A model generated the notes under the pieces. That model saw nothing but the letters and a program-made list of their open reading frames with translations, was not told the origin of the DNA and made no database searches. The position numbers were made by a program, and so were the translations under genes. A stretch of DNA of 64,000 nt from Hevea brasiliensis (lineage: Eukaryota; Streptophyta; Magnoliopsida; Malpighiales; Euphorbiaceae), in the NCBI RefSeq assembly GCF_030052815.1, contig NW_026614728.1:1-64000 (forward strand), given 5' to 3'. Shown here one piece after another: positions 36,032 through 49,270 of the stretch (its first letter is position 1; every line of letters begins with the position of its first letter).

Positions 36032-37022
36032 AAAATAAATTTCGTCCACGAACTTTTACCCAATAGCCATCTTACAATAGTCATACGTTTATTTTCTCCT
36101 TTCTATACGATCGTATAATCTTCTTTTCCTCAAATTTGTATAAGACTTTTAACAATCTAATACAACGTTTAATTTGTTTGTATAACACCAATCTCCTCTT
36201 ACTATTGTGCTGTCTAATATTTCGGTTCATGTTCCTTTTTGAATGACCCTTGAGGTCATGTTAGAACGATTTATCTAGTCATTGGTTCTCTGACCATTCT
36301 AATCAATAGTCTTCCTCATTCGTAATATTTCTTTGTTATATATGAATCAACTGTTCAAATCTCTACTTCCATAACTCTTTTTATCTGTCAATATTCTATA
36401 ACTTACTTCCTTTTGTACTGAACTATAACCTTTCAATATTCTAACTTTTGAGTTTTAGATCCCTAAGTAGGATTTTCAAACTTATTTCTAACAATTAAAT
36501 TCCGTCCTGGCATAACTATACCAAAATAGATGCCGTTGGTAACTATTATTATCTAGGTATACTATCGAGCAGTACGTAGCTCTACACAATAATCTCAAGT
36601 CAGTACTGTAATCTGCAGCTTACAGTATAAACATCAAGAACATTGCATAGTTACAACGATACATCCCAATAGATCAAACTTTCCTATCTTTTATCCTTTT
36701 CGAATTCACCGATATCTGAAACTTATTCTGATTACAATATCCATTAACAATTAACAACTGTAACATCTCTGCCTTCATCTAGAACAATTCTATTACTGCA
36801 TCTTACTTTTACATCCTCTTGCCTTACATTAAGTAGGCTTGCCGTTTAGCTTTATAATTTATGGTGTGTTAGAAAATACTTTTCGCCGATAAACTCTTCC
36901 AAAACTAATTTCACTTATTATCACAATCCTTATCTTAAGGACTAATCACTAATGCATCAAAATTTATTCCCCTGTAAAGGAATAACAACAGAACATATAG
37001 TTCTAAGTCTAACATAAAAGTA
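36032..37022 (-). other. Noncoding 3' internal block of E, shared with G
   Basis: About 1 kb with no open frame of note. It aligns with 61660-62547 of element G in the same relative position, just before the polypurine tract. Shared landmarks include GTATTGTTTGACCTAGGGT, GATAGGAAAGTTT and TGTAGAGCTACGTACT. It replaces the lost pol. Its source is unknown; it does not match the pol tail of A or B. Confidence 0.75.
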
Positions 37023-37940
37023 TGCAGACCCTAGGTCAAACAATACATAAACGAAGAGTGCCATCCTTCTTCTTAACAAACAATACTGGTGCTCCCCATG
37101 GTGACACACTAGGGCAGATGAAGCCCTTTTCAAGTAGTTCTTGCAACTGTACCTTCAACTCCTTTAACTCTGCTGGTGCCATTCTGTATGGTTTTTATGG
37201 AGATTGGATCCACACCAGGCATAACATTAATTTCAAACTACACCTCTCTTTCCGGAGGTAATCCTGGTAATTCATCAGGAAACACGTCTGGAAAGTCATA
37301 TACTGTAGGGATGTCCCTCAATGCTGGACTCCCCACTTGGGTGTCTACCACATGTGCCAAGTATGCTTCACACCCCTTTCTGATCATTTTCTGGCTAGTG
37401 CAGCCAAAATAATGTTTGATTGCAATAGATGCCTCTTCCCATGTATTACCACATCACTGTACTGAGGGAGACTGAAAGTGACTGTCTTCATCCTACAGTC
37501 AATCATGGCATGATGCCTAGCTAACCAATCCATGCCCAAGATGATATCATAATCTCTGAAGGGCATTTCAATGAAATCAGATATAAAAGTGTGTCCTTGG
37601 CTCACCTACGGACAATCTCTATACATTCTATTAACCTCGACCTCTGTCTAGCGGACTTGTTACTAGCACCTCAAAGTCCATTTTTGTACATGGAACAGCA
37701 ATGCAATCAATGATGCTAGCACTCACATAAGAATGGGTAGAACCCAGATCAAATAACACAAACACTTCTTGGTTAAAAGTTGAGAAGGTACCAGCCACAA
37801 CATCAGATGTCTCGACTTCTTCCCTCTGTCTCGTTGTGTAGACTCTAACCGGAGCACTGTCTTGCTCTGATTGTTTCACTGTTCCTTGGCTATCTGCTGG
37901 GCTACCTCTACCCCCGCTCTACCTCGCTAGGTGGTTGTGA
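37023..37940 (-). pseudogene. Protease and start of reverse transcriptase of element E
   Basis: On the minus strand: DLGSTHSYV protease active-site region (about 37750-37720), [13 protein letters not shown] (about 37545), then the linker to RT with [34 protein letters not shown] (37110-37040). Right after LRLC the homology stops and the noncoding block begins. The protease has a stop and a small gap (about 37605-37630); RT also has shifts near 37190 and 37380. Only the first fingers region of RT was ever present in this copy. Confidence 0.85.
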
Positions 37941-38480
37941 ACTTCTAGTGACAGTGGCTCAACCGACCCTTCCGCAGAGTAGAAGGTGGTCCAACTTCGC
38001 GATCAGTGCAGTCCTTGGCAAAGTGTCCTGTGCCTCCACAGTTATAACAGGCTCCAATAGCCTTATAACATATCCCACCATGATATTTTCCACAAGCTTC
38101 ACATTGACAAGAAGGGTAGGAACTTCTAGTTGTTCGACGACTGGACCTTGGTGGTCTCGCCTTGATGATCCACCTCTGTTATATCCTTGAGCCTGGGGCT
38201 CCTCAATTTCTTTTCTCTTTCTCAAATTACTGCTTGAGCTCTGACCCATAGGTTTCTCCCTCTTCTCTATTTCATGTTGCCCTTATGGGGGTTGGGTCTG
38301 TACTTGGGCTTGGGCGGACAAATTATCAGCCATTTATTGAAAGAAAGTGGCCATTTGCTGGGCCATTTGTGCAAAGAATTTGTACTGCAGAAAACTAGTC
38401 TGATCGGACCTTCGACATTTTGTGGAGCTGGGGCCTCAACTTGTTCTTCTGCCATCACAGACTATTCTATTATCTCATTC
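37941..38480 (-). pseudogene. gag: gag remnant of element E (N-terminus joined to nucleocapsid)
   Basis: The frame read from about 38455 (MAEEQVEAPAPQN) has QMATFF-type repeats, with two TAA codons where glutamine is expected. It runs straight into EKREKPMGQSSSS and a basic glycine-rich stretch, then a CYNCG-type zinc knuckle region near 38060-38010 that is frameshifted. The capsid core, about 200 residues in A2, is absent. The same join occurs in G, so the deletion is ancestral to both copies. Confidence 0.8.
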
Positions 38481-38658
38481 TTCTCTTCCATATCTTTTCA
38501 CAAGTTTTTCTATTCCTGTACAACCAACATAAGGAGATTCCTCTCTATTAGTTCATATTTATGATGTAAATGTACTACATGTATCAAACATTTGAGCAGT
38601 TGTAGTTACCGACAAAAAGATTTCAAATTCACAGTTCGAAATTCACTTTAAAACCATT

Positions 38659-38670
38659 GCTCTGATACCA
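38659..38670 (-). other. Primer-binding site of element E (initiator Met tRNA)
   Basis: Minus strand TGGTATCAGAGC, eight bases from the 5' LTR end. Confidence 0.9.
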
Positions 38671-39284
38671 CAAAACATGTCACACCCTACTCCCCTGTAA
38701 GATGCAACATGATCCCGTAGTACACCTAATGAATTACCGTACTTCGCCTACCAATAACCCATTAGATATACTACAAGGGATTTTAAAATAATTTTCGTGA
38801 AATTTAAATCATCGGTTAAAATCTAGTGTTAAATTTTTTTTTTTTCAAAATTTCGGCAAAGTGCCGGCTGTATTTTGAGAAAACAGTTCTTAAATCCTGC
38901 AAAAGAAAATGCTCCCAATACGTTTTCTCAAATACAACTTCAATAACTTCATTTCAATTCACAATTCAATTCTCAATAAACAATCAATTCATTTTGAAAC
39001 TACTCTCATCATAAAGAAACATTTCATTAATTACAAGACTCAAAATTTATAATACAAAACTATTCAAGTAAATGAAATCTCAACTTTATATTTACAATAA
39101 TTTACATTTAATTACATACCAAAATATTTTACAAGAGTTTTTATACAACTGCTCAAATAATTTACATACATATTATTACATGCATACATCAAAACCTATG
39201 TACATGGGTATACCTCTGATATACCCGAGTGATCCGAATATGTCTTCAAGGAAACTTATTCACTGCTCTATGCTCTTTTTACCT

Positions 39285-39323
39285 GCGACAGCATACAAAG
39301 TTGTCGCTGAGTGGTGAACTCAG
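39285..39323 (-). other. Tandem double hairpin in E 5' LTR
   Basis: Same stems as in the 3' LTR: CTGAGT with ACTCAG and GCGACA with TGTCGC. Confidence 0.75.
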
Positions 39324-39688
39324 TGGTGCACAACTATAATTTAAAACATAGTACTATATACATTGACAAAATTTACAGTAAATAATTTGGAAATCAGAAT
39401 ACTCATCAAATTCCAAAACTCAAAATATTCATTACCAATAATGTAAATCATTTGTATAAATGACTTTGATCACAAAATTCAATTTATCAAATCATGACTA
39501 ACCATTTAAGTAATTCCAACAAAATCAATTATACAAAAACCATAATTGAAATCACAATTCTTTACCATTCAAAAGCCATTCTGTATCTCAAAAATCATTA
39601 TGCATCTTAAAAATCATGTTGTATCTCAAAAATCAATCTTTATCTCACTAACTATGCAAGACTAATCCGAAAGGGCCATATTCGATGT

Positions 39689-39758
39689 GATTCTAACTCC
39701 CTATGGTCGGGGAGGTCGAATCAGATTCTAACTCCCTATGGTCGGGGAGGTCGAATCA
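39689..39758. repeat. 35-bp tandem duplication in E 5' LTR
   Basis: Two copies of the unit found at 33015-33083. Confidence 0.9.
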
Positions 39759-42701
39759 TCGTGCACAGTACCATCACAATAATGAATCTTCCGCAAGGGC
39801 CATAACAATAAAATAAACTTAGATCTAAACTCAAATCGAGGAAAATCTAAGCCTGCACGTACCATGGTAATCAAAACACAACTAACTCCATTGTCTTCTC
39901 AACAAATGAGAGAGATGGGTAATAACCTAGTCAAGCATCTATAGTGAGATATAAAACAATATCACAATCCTTTTAGTGAGCATAAATCACAATATAATTC
40001 GATTTAAAGTCAATTCCAATATCCAATAATTTTTATGCTCATCACAATTTAGATCATAAATTTGCATTTTTCCATGAAAATTACCATCACAATTCAAAAC
40101 ATGTTCTATCACAATTTTTCAAAACATAATTTATTAAATCCATAACAATGCTTAATACTTGTGGAAAAACCATTTCACAAAGCTAAATTCATACATACTA
40201 TAACAATTTCAATAATCATTGAATTAAATCTAATGCTTGCTGAACATAATACATAAGAAAAATATGTCATTTTCGAAATATTCAAAACAAAATCAGTTAA
40301 AAACTAGTTGTGCACAAACCTCGGATAACTGTCTCCTGGTCTTGACTCAGTGTTTCCTTCCCTTTCCCTGAGTCTTTGCTAACTGAGAAACACAATTTGA
40401 AGTGTTTCAGTACTCATTTTAACTGTCTCTAACTATAATGCTTGATAAGTAATTCACTGAATTCTAATATTTGCTTAGTCAACCTAATATGTCGAACCTC
40501 GATGCATTCTAGGTAAATTAGGTTTTAATGTTATTAATATGTTACATTCGATAGTATTTTAGGGTTGGTACATGTTACCAAATCCATTTTTATGTATTTT
40601 GCATTTTCTTGCAATTTGCTGGATTCTGGGATACTAGTTTGACCTAGCCGGACGACCTAGTTCCCTCAGTTTTCGGGTCTTGTTCAAAACTACAAACTTG
40701 TAGATCTATGTCTTATTACACGCGGGGAAAAATTTCAAGTCATTCCGAGTTATGTAGACCAAGTTATGGTCATTTTACTATTGCTGGTCAAATTGCACCA
40801 AAATTGGTCATTTTAGGTCACTTTAGGTCATTTTAGGTTCGGCCAGTTTTTGGACCCGAAATTGTGCAAGCTGTTTGACTTGCTTATGGTCATTTCTGGG
40901 CTTTGGTGTCTTCATAAGACTTGTAGATATGGGTCTTAACTATTCATGGTTAAAATTTCAGGTCAATTGGACCTGTTTTGAGTGAGTTATGGCCTAAACA
41001 CTAACTACTGCCCAAATGGTCAATTTTCAGGCCTCAATTGCACTTAATCCGGATTTGGTCATTTTTCAAGCTACCTTGCAAGCAGAATTTTGGCAAGCTT
41101 CCTTCATGAAAGTTGGCACATTTTGTGCCTAGTTTCACCACCAATTGGTCTCATACCAATTGGAGCCACACATTTAAAGTTATAGGCCTAAAACTCAAAC
41201 TGCCTTATTGCATTTCTTGCATACACATCAAGCATCACTTTTAACACTCACCAAACTTAACATTTAAACCAATTCTGGTTGTACCACAACCTAAACATAA
41301 TTCACAACACATTATAGGTCATTTTGGCAGCTTACAATTACATTCAACATACACCAACAAGTGCAGAATTTTTTCAATCCAATTTACAACAATTCAATCA
41401 CCTTTTTATGCTCATTTACATGTCCCACTTCACACCACCTTAAACACACTCAAACTGCCATAACAACCAACACATTTTAACATTATTATTCCATAAACCA
41501 AGAATGAATTCCAGCATTCCTCAAGAGTTAGCAAACTACCACAATGGTACACTTACATTCCATTACTTTCGAAGCTTTAAATCTCATTTTACATTTACAT
41601 ATACTAAGTATACATTACCCAAACAATTTCCTACACAATATACATTTAATCAATCATTTAATTCACCATTTACAAGAACAAATAAACTGCCTTCAAGGTG
41701 TTTCCATGGCTGCCAAAAGTACACACTCCCATTCAACATCAAACCTCAAAAATTTCTCCATAAATCAAACACCCATAACCTCATCACAAACTTTAATGAA
41801 GCACTAATCAAAAATACATACTTACCACTTTGGAAACTCTTCAAAACTTCACCAAAACTTGATCTTCTTACTGCCTATCTACTGCCCATGGTGTGAGGAT
41901 TAACTTTAATGAAGGGAAGTGGAGAGAAAGAAGCTTGGATCACCCTTGCATGGAGCTCCAAAACCATGCGGCAATGGAGTTCTTCCCTTCTCCATTTTTG
42001 GCTGAATTTTGAGAAATAAGGAAGATGATAATCTGCTGGTCCAAGATGAAGATTAAATGGTCCACTTTAATGTGTTAGTGGAGCACTATTGCAAGTTTAA
42101 TGTTAATTTATTCAAAAGTTTCAATTTCCCACATTTAACTCCCCATTTTTGCTATTTACATTAGGTACCCCTAAATTAATTTTTCATTATATTTTCCAAG
42201 TGTAATATTATTTATTTTTGATGGACATTTAGGTCAAAAGACAACTCGGGGTGTCAAATGACCACAATGCCCCTGTTCGGGTTGCATTCCCGATTTTTCG
42301 GTAACACCGGATTTTGTCCATTTTTTTATTTCTCACTTTTCTTTGTACTAATTAATTAATTTTTCTTTGATATTTCTAATAGTATTTGTACTTCAATAGG
42401 TGTCTATTTAAGTCCTAAAAGTATTTTCTAGGGTTCCCCGCGGTCCAGGGCTAGTCAACGGTCCACGCCGCGACTTCCCGGTGCGGTCACCCATCGCTAG
42501 GGTTCTCGGCTCGCTTAACTTGGTTACATTTCTTTGCTATTATTTTTCCTTTATTTTTCTTGTATTTTCTTTTCTTGTATTTCATTATTTTATGTCTCCT
42601 CAACCATAATGAAGTGTAGTTCTAGGCATCCTAGCTGTCCGAATAACACTGGTCACAGGAACAGTAGAACGCACTACCGAACTTAAGGGTGTTACAAATA
42701 A

Positions 42702-43640
42702 CCTGATCTCAGGTCAATTTTGGAGAACACAGTTGCACCTCTCAACTGATCAAATAAGTCATCAATGCAAGGCAATGGGTATATGTTCTTTATTGTCACC
42801 TTATTCAACTGCCGATAGTCAATGCATAACCGGAGAGTGCCATCTTTCTTCTTTACAAATAATACTGGTGCTCCCCAAGGTGACCCACTAGGGCAGATAA
42901 AGCCCTTATCAAGCAGCTCTTGCAACTGTACTTTCAATTCTTTTAGTTCTGCTGGTGCCATTCTGTATGGCGTTATGGAGATTGGGTCCACACCATGCAT
43001 AACATTAATCTCAAACTGCACTTCTCTTTCTGGAGGTAATCCTGGCAATTCATCAGGAAACACATCCGGAAAGTCACATACAGTAGGAATGTCCCTCAGT
43101 GCTGGACTCCCCACTTGGGTGTCTATCACATGTGCCAAGTACGCCTCACACCCTTTCCTAATCATTTTTCTGGCCAGTGCAGCTGAAATGATGTTTGAAG
43201 GTAATAACTGCCTCTCCCTATGTATTACTACATCACCATACTGAGGGAGACCAAAAGTGACTGTCTTTAGTCTACAGTTAATAATGGCGTGATGCCTGGC
43301 TAACCAATCCATGCCCAAGATAATGTCATAATCTCTGAAGGGCATTTCAATTAAATCAGATAGAAAAGTGTGTCCTTAGATCACCAAAGGATAATCCCTA
43401 TATAGCCTATTTACCCTGACCTCCTGGCCTAATGGACTAGTTACTAGCACATCATAGTCCATTGGTACACACTAAATAGCAGTAGAACACATCACACTAG
43501 CACTAACATACAAATGTGTGGAGCCAAGATCAAATAACACATGTACATCTTGGTCAAGGACGGAAAAATTACTACCATAACGTCGATGTTTCACCTCCTC
43601 CTCTCGACGCATGGTATACACTCCGTGCGCAACTGGTACC
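42702..43640 (-). pseudogene. Protease and N-terminal reverse transcriptase of element B
   Basis: The minus strand is open from 43345 to the insertion of E. It holds [13 protein letters not shown], the cysteine-containing linker with [41 protein letters not shown], and RT motifs [26 protein letters not shown] and [10 protein letters not shown]. The frame is the same as the RT half at 31471-31995. Upstream, the protease active site DLGSTH (about 43530) and flanks are broken by small changes near 43350-43400 and 43560-43640. Confidence 0.9.
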
Positions 43641-44830
43641 GGCCGTTAATGCTTTGACTACTGTGAGTGTTACCAGACCCCTACCGCTTCTACCTCTAGC
43701 ACCGATCGTGACCCTCTAGGTGTAGAGACTTGGTGATCCTCGATGTAGCAGAAGGTCCAGATCAGCGGACTAGTGCAATCCTTAGCGAAATGTTTGCTCC
43801 CTCCACAGTTAAAACATGCACCGGTGGCCTTGAAACAAACCCCACTATGAGTTCTACCACAAGTTTCACACTGCCATACTGATAGAGCTCCTCGGGTGCT
43901 CTGGTCCGCCGACTGCATCGGGTGGTCTTTGGCCGTAAAATCTGCCTCACGGATCTACGGGAGCTGGATCCCCCAAACTGTTTCCTCTTTCCAGAACCAC
44001 TCTTAGATGCTTGTCCCGTAGTCTTTTCAGTCTTCTCTTTCTCTTGTGTACCCTTCTTCACTGCCCCTTCTGATTCTATCCTTTCCAGTTCTAGGGCCTG
44101 TGAGATCAACTCAGCAAAATTCTGATGTCGAAACCCACGACTTGCATCCTCGATTCGGCCTTAACCCGGACTCAAACCTCTTACATCTATCTCTCGGGTG
44201 GAGACTAAGCTTCCAAAGATAGTGGCTTAGCCTAGAAAAGTCTCTCTCATACTCTGCTATGGTTCTGTCTCTTTGTTTCAAACTCAAGAATTCTTGTAAT
44301 TTCATATCTACATACGCATCAGGAACCCATTTCTACCTGAATTCCCTCAGGAAGTCTATCCATGTCAGTACAGGTGGCTCAACCAGGCTGTGGGGGATGG
44401 TCTTCCACCATTCATACGCATCCCCTTGGAGAAGAGATACTGAATACTCAAATTTTAATTTTCAAGATAATCGCAGCTTTCTCAAAACCTGCTCCATTCT
44501 TTCCAACCACTTTCTACCTCGGTGGATCCACGGTTTTAAACTCGGTGGCCCCAAATTTCATCAATTTTTCATATTGCCGAGTTGAGGGTGGTTGTGCTCA
44601 GTGCTTGCATTTGAGCTTGGGGTGGCACATTACTCACCATTTCTTTGAAAAACGCAGCCATCTCTGCATAAACCGAAAGGTGGAATCGGTCTTTGGAGTA
44701 GGAGCCGGAGTGGTGACCCACTCACGTTCCGAGGCCGGGCTTCCTTGAACCTCAGCCTCAACAGATTATTCTACAGAATGATCTCCTTCTTCCATTAAGT
44801 TTTCCCAAAATTTCTACTTCCTGAGATCAA
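43641..44830 (-). pseudogene. gag: gag of element B, frameshifted
   Basis: On the minus strand the order is an N-terminal stretch (FFKEMVSNVPPQAQ region, about 44660-44600), capsid pieces (FLSLKQRDRTIAEYERDF, about 44290-44230; RDRCKRFESGL about 44185), a basic linker (EKTEKTTGQASKSGSGKRK, about 44035-43975), and the zinc region CETCGRTHSGVCFKATGACF with knuckle CFNCGGSKHFAKDC (about 43825-43785). Several frameshifts and stops separate the pieces. Unlike E and G, the capsid core is present. Confidence 0.82.
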
Positions 44831-44964
44831 ACACAAGGAGGTTGACCTCCGTTAGTGCATATTCATAATGTAAATATGTCATATGTATCAATTAAAGACA
44901 CTTGAGCAGTTGTACTTATCAAAGAAATATTCATACACATAGTCAAAATTTATTGAAAAACCAT

Positions 44965-44976
44965 GCTCTGATACCA
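44965..44976 (-). other. Primer-binding site of element B (initiator Met tRNA)
   Basis: Minus strand TGGTATCAGAGC, eight bases from the 5' LTR end. Confidence 0.9.
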
Positions 44977-44984
44977 CTAAAACA

Positions 44985-47900
44985 TGTCACACCTTACCCC
45001 TCTGTAAGGCATAACATGATCCCGTAGAATACTTAATGAACTACCGAACTTCACCTACCGATAACTCATTAAGTACCCTACAAGGGATTTTAAAACAATT
45101 TTCTTACATTTTGGAAGTGGTGAGCATTTTGGTAGGAATTAAAAACCATTTATTCAAAGTTTAAATACTAGTAAAAATTTTTGTCCATTTTAATTTTGCC
45201 GCAAATTTTATAAAAATTTTGACAGAGTTCCGTTTGTATTTGGAGAAAACAGTTCTTCAAATACCTAAAAAAAACACTTCCAATAATTTTCTCAACTCCC
45301 AACCTTCAATTAATCTCAAACAAACTCAATTCAATTCACTTCAAAATAATTCCACAATCCAAATCAAAATTTATCATCTCAAAATATTTAGTAACTTCAT
45401 TCCCAAGGCATAAGTATGAAATTCACAAATACAAATATTAATTTACAGAAGGAAATCCAAAAGTAATATTATTACAATTTATTTTACAACTACTCAACTT
45501 TACATTGATACATAAAGCGTTATAATATTTACATCAAAATTAACTACAAGGGTATAAAATAATACCCGTACAAAAGATCAATGTGGTCCTCAATTCAATA
45601 GCACTCACTCTAACGCTTTCCTTGCTCTTATCTGTAGGATAAAATAAGCTATCGCTGAGTATAAAAATACTCAGTGGTGCACAATAAAAATTTAAAATAC
45701 AATACATAAATCATTCATTGATGAAACACAATTTAAATATTTCTCAATCACATTTCACAAATTATCAAAGCTCATAATAACACAATTTAGCCAAATAATT
45801 TATTAAACACAGTGTTGCCAAAATCATACACAAATTAAGCTATGACACAAAATTTTTGATCAATGCCGTGTTGTACACCACGACAAAGCAATCTACAACC
45901 CCATTAATCGAAATCAATGAGGGAGGTGGCTAGCTAATGAGTACTCATTCGATCTCAGCCTCAACTGGCAAGCCAGAGAGGGAGAAAAATAAACGATCTC
46001 AACCCCATAAGTGGAGGAGGAATAATGTGATACTGTCAGGCTAAGTGTGAACACAAAATCAATTCAAAAAAATTTATTTAAATAATTTATGAGAAATATG
46101 ATCAATTTCCAAAGTCATATTTGCGATTATAAAATGACAACACAGTACATAATTAATCACAGAAGTCAAATTTTTGAGAATAAAATATTTAAACAAGAAT
46201 TAATATGCATAGACCTGACGTGAGTCGCCTCTAGGCCTTGACTCAGTCTCTCAGAGCTTCCAAGCCTTTTTTTGCTGAAACACAGCTTCATAGTGTTTCA
46301 GTACCATAACTTAGCATAAATCCAAAAATAAATTTAACTTCACTTTTACATAGCTCGAACGTGCTAAATTCGACGTTCTCGAAGTTTTTGTATTTCGGGT
46401 TACTATTCACTACACTATTCAAGTCAAATTATTGACTTTTTAAGGCTTAATAGGTATGAGAACTCCAACTTCACCCACATACCACATTTTGGTCATTTTC
46501 TCAAAGCTTAAGTCCTTTAGGAAAAATTGTCAAATTTTCAGTTTTGGTATTCCTTGTTGCACTGTTCCATTGGTCATTTTACTATTAGAATTTAGCAAAC
46601 CTTTCTTCATAGAAAATGTTTCCTATTTTCTTAAGTTTATTATCCTTTTTGAATCACTCAAATTGGAGTTTTGTAGCTCAAGTTATGGCCATTTGAACCA
46701 TGGTTGCCGGATTGGACACAACCCAGATTTTCTGGGCAATTTTGGTGCTGGCAGTTTTGGGTCACCAACTTGGGGTGGCCAAATGGCTTAGTTTCTGGCA
46801 GAATTTGGGCTTGTGTTCTTCATGAAAGTTTTAGGTCTATATCTCATCTAACCTCTGGTAAAATTTCAGGTCATTTTGACCTGCCTAGCTCATGTTATGG
46901 CCAAATGAACAAATACTGTTCATTTGGTCAGTTTGTACAGGGACAAACTGAGATTTTCCGAATTGAGTCAATTTGTTCACTAGGTTTTGGTCACTTTTTG
47001 GGCATGGTTCCTAAATGAAAATTGTGTCATTTAGTGTCTATTTTCATCCCCAATTGGTCCCATACCAATTGAACTTGTAAAATTTCACTTTTGGTCTCTC
47101 AAAGGAAGTTTGGTCATGCTGCCACACTCCCTCCGAATTTAGCTTTAACTCCAACCATTCCAACACAACTCATTTGGTCACAAATGACCATTTTTCACTT
47201 CACAATAGGTCAAACATATCATTTCTCCAAATTTTTGCCATTTCTCCAAATTTTTGCCTCAAAGCCCTAGGTCTCAAACCCTAATCACACTAATTCATTG
47301 CATTTAATCACATTTAAGCATTTCAATCTTACTACCACTTTCATATAAGCTTACTAACAAATTTAATTCATTCAAAACACATCATATTCTCATACATCCA
47401 TGGCTGGCTGAAATTCCCTTTGGTCCTCTATAAATGTTTTCTTTTGATTTTAATTAAATTTCCAGGTTACTCAAACCACAAACATACCAATAAACTAAAA
47501 TTTTCAATTTAGATTGCTTACCTCAACTTTGATATCCAATCTTCAATTTTTCTCCTCTTTTCTTCTTTCTTTCTTGTTAAATTTCTTTCTCAAGGGAAGG
47601 GAATAAGGTTTTATAGAGTGATTATGGAAGAAGTTGTGATTTGGTAAGAGTTTCAAAGCTTGAAGACAAGCTTTAATGGAGGAATTTTCATGGAGAAATA
47701 AGGGAGAGAGTGAGGCGGCAATGGGAGAAAGGAAGATGACTTAATTTTTTTTTCTTTTCTTTTCTTTTATTTAATTTGTCTTATGGAAGACCCCAAAAAA
47801 AAAATCTAATTAATTAAATATATGAATTATTACTTTTATGGCATCATGCATGATGTCATCTCCTTACACTTTTTCATTTTTTTTTCTATTAGTTCTTTAA

Positions 47901-48395
47901 TTTAATTCTCGATTCTGAAATTTTCTTTTCTCCGATTTTATTTGATAGTTAGGTCAGGAGTCAGCTCTCAGGGTCAATTGACCAAATTGCCCCTCGTCGG
48001 TTCATCCCGGTTTGCAAATAATCCAATATTTCTTACGGCTCCGTGATCTAATTATTTGACTGGCTTAACGGTTCTTTTTTGTGATTTTCTTTTTTCCACT
48101 GTGTTCGTAATGGTCCTAAGGACCGCAGTGTCACATTTTACAGTTCGAAATTTAAGTTTAAAATGACTTCGTAGTCCTTCCCGAGAAGGTCACCCATCGC
48201 AGTGACTCTCGACTCGTTTAACTTCTTATATTCTGTTTTTCTTATTTATACTTAACTAATTGGCAATTACTAATTATTTGTATTTATGGCTTCTCTAGTT
48301 TTTTTAAGTGTGGTTCTAATCCCCTTAATTGTCCGAACCGACACCGGTCACCGGAATAGTAAAATATACCAGGCTATACAAATAGGGGTGTGACA
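44985..48395 (-). repeat. 5' LTR of element B (3411 bp)
   Basis: Partner of 26001-29456. The donor-like GAG|GTAAGC is at 47521. Hairpin 1 of the double hairpin (45655-45674) is a perfect CTGAGTAT/ATACTCAG stem, while hairpin 2 has lost part of its stem. Confidence 0.92.
45655..45674 (-). other. Hairpin 1 in B 5' LTR (hairpin 2 decayed)
   Basis: CTGAGTAT pairs perfectly with ATACTCAG across TTTT. The neighbouring second hairpin reads GCGATAGC without an intact partner. Confidence 0.65.
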
Positions 48396-49270
48396 CTTAT
48401 CACCTTTGAAGCTTGATCAAAACTTCACTAAACCTCCTTAAAATTGCTACCAAAATCTTCCTTGCAAGGTGAGGATTAACTTTAAAGAAGGGACTTAATG
48501 GAAAGGATGGCTCAAAGTGGGTTGCATGGAGCTTGGAAGATCTCGGTTATGGAGTTTTTCTCCCAAGGGACTTCTGGTTGGCTCAAGGAAGAAGATGAAG
48601 GAATCTTCTGCCACAAATCTGATTAATGGTCCACTTTGAAGATGTTAGTGGAGCACTAAGATAATTTTCAATATTTGTTTAATCAAAATTTTCATAATTC
48701 CTACATTTAACCTCTTTTCTTTAACTATTTACATAATGTATCTCATTTTAATTTTTCATGACATTTTCCAAGTGTAATATCATTTATTTTTAATGGAAAT
48801 TTAGGTCAAAAGGCAACTTGGGATGTCAAATGACCATAATGCTCCTATTCGGGTCGCATTCCCGATTTTTCAGTAACACCGAGTTTTATCGTTTTCTCGA
48901 TTTCTCATTTTTCTTTGCACTAATTAATTAATTTTTTGTTGATATTTCTAATGAAATTTATACTTCAATAAGTCTTTAATTATGTCTCGAAACTAAATTC
49001 CAAAGGTTCCCTGCAGTCCTGGGGTCGGCTATTGCCTGCGTCGTAACTTCTCCATGCAGTCACCCATTGCTGCGGTGTTGGCTCGTTTAACTTAGTTTCA
49101 TTTCATTGCTATTATTTTTCCTTTGTTTTTTCTTGTATTTTGTTTTCTTGTATTTCATTATTTTATGTCTCCTCACTAACTTTTAAATGTAGTTCTAGGC
49201 ATTCTAGCTGTCCGGACAGACACTAGTCACCGGAACAGTAGAACGCACTACCGAACATAGGGGTGTTACA
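48396..49270 (-). repeat. D: reverse D-type solo LTR, segment 2 (its 5' end)
   Basis: This continues 23334-26000 after the insertion of B. On the minus strand it starts TGTAACACCCCTATGTTCGG, like G and H. The junction with B falls in the GTAAG of the splice-donor-like site. Confidence 0.87.

Larger units (their letters stand above)
32001..42696 (-). mobile_element. Element E: non-autonomous gypsy element with 4.0-kb LTRs (10.7 kb)
   Basis: LTRs at 32001-36017 and 38678-42696 flank only 2.66 kb of internal sequence, so LTRs make up three quarters of the element. A perfect target duplication AATAA (31996-32000 and 42697-42701) lies within the RT of element B. The internal part, on the minus strand, has primer-binding site, gag start, nucleocapsid, protease, the first part of RT, about 1 kb of noncoding sequence, and a polypurine tract. 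Most of the capsid and everything from mid-RT onward are missing. The LTRs differ little, making E the youngest layer of this nest. It must have been mobilised by another element's proteins. Confidence 0.95.
38678..42696 (-). repeat. 5' LTR of element E (4019 bp)
   Basis: Partner of 32001-36017 with the same ends and few differences. The donor-like GTG|GTAAGT is at 41825, an acceptor-like CAG at 39285-39283, and the 35-bp tandem duplication at 39689-39758. Confidence 0.93.
26001..48395 (-). mobile_element. Element B: B-type Ty3/gypsy chromovirus with E nested in it
   Basis: Reading on the minus strand: 5' LTR 48395-44985, primer-binding site 44976-44965, gag, protease, reverse transcriptase (interrupted by E), RNase H, integrase, chromodomain, polypurine tract, 3' LTR 29456-26001. 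Own length is about 11.7 kb without E. The target duplication is CTTAC on the left and CTTAT on the right, one change. It lies in LTR D exactly at D's donor-like GTAAG. From protease to chromodomain it keeps a single frame with nonsense codons but no frameshift, the best preserved pol here. Gag is frameshifted. Confidence 0.93.
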
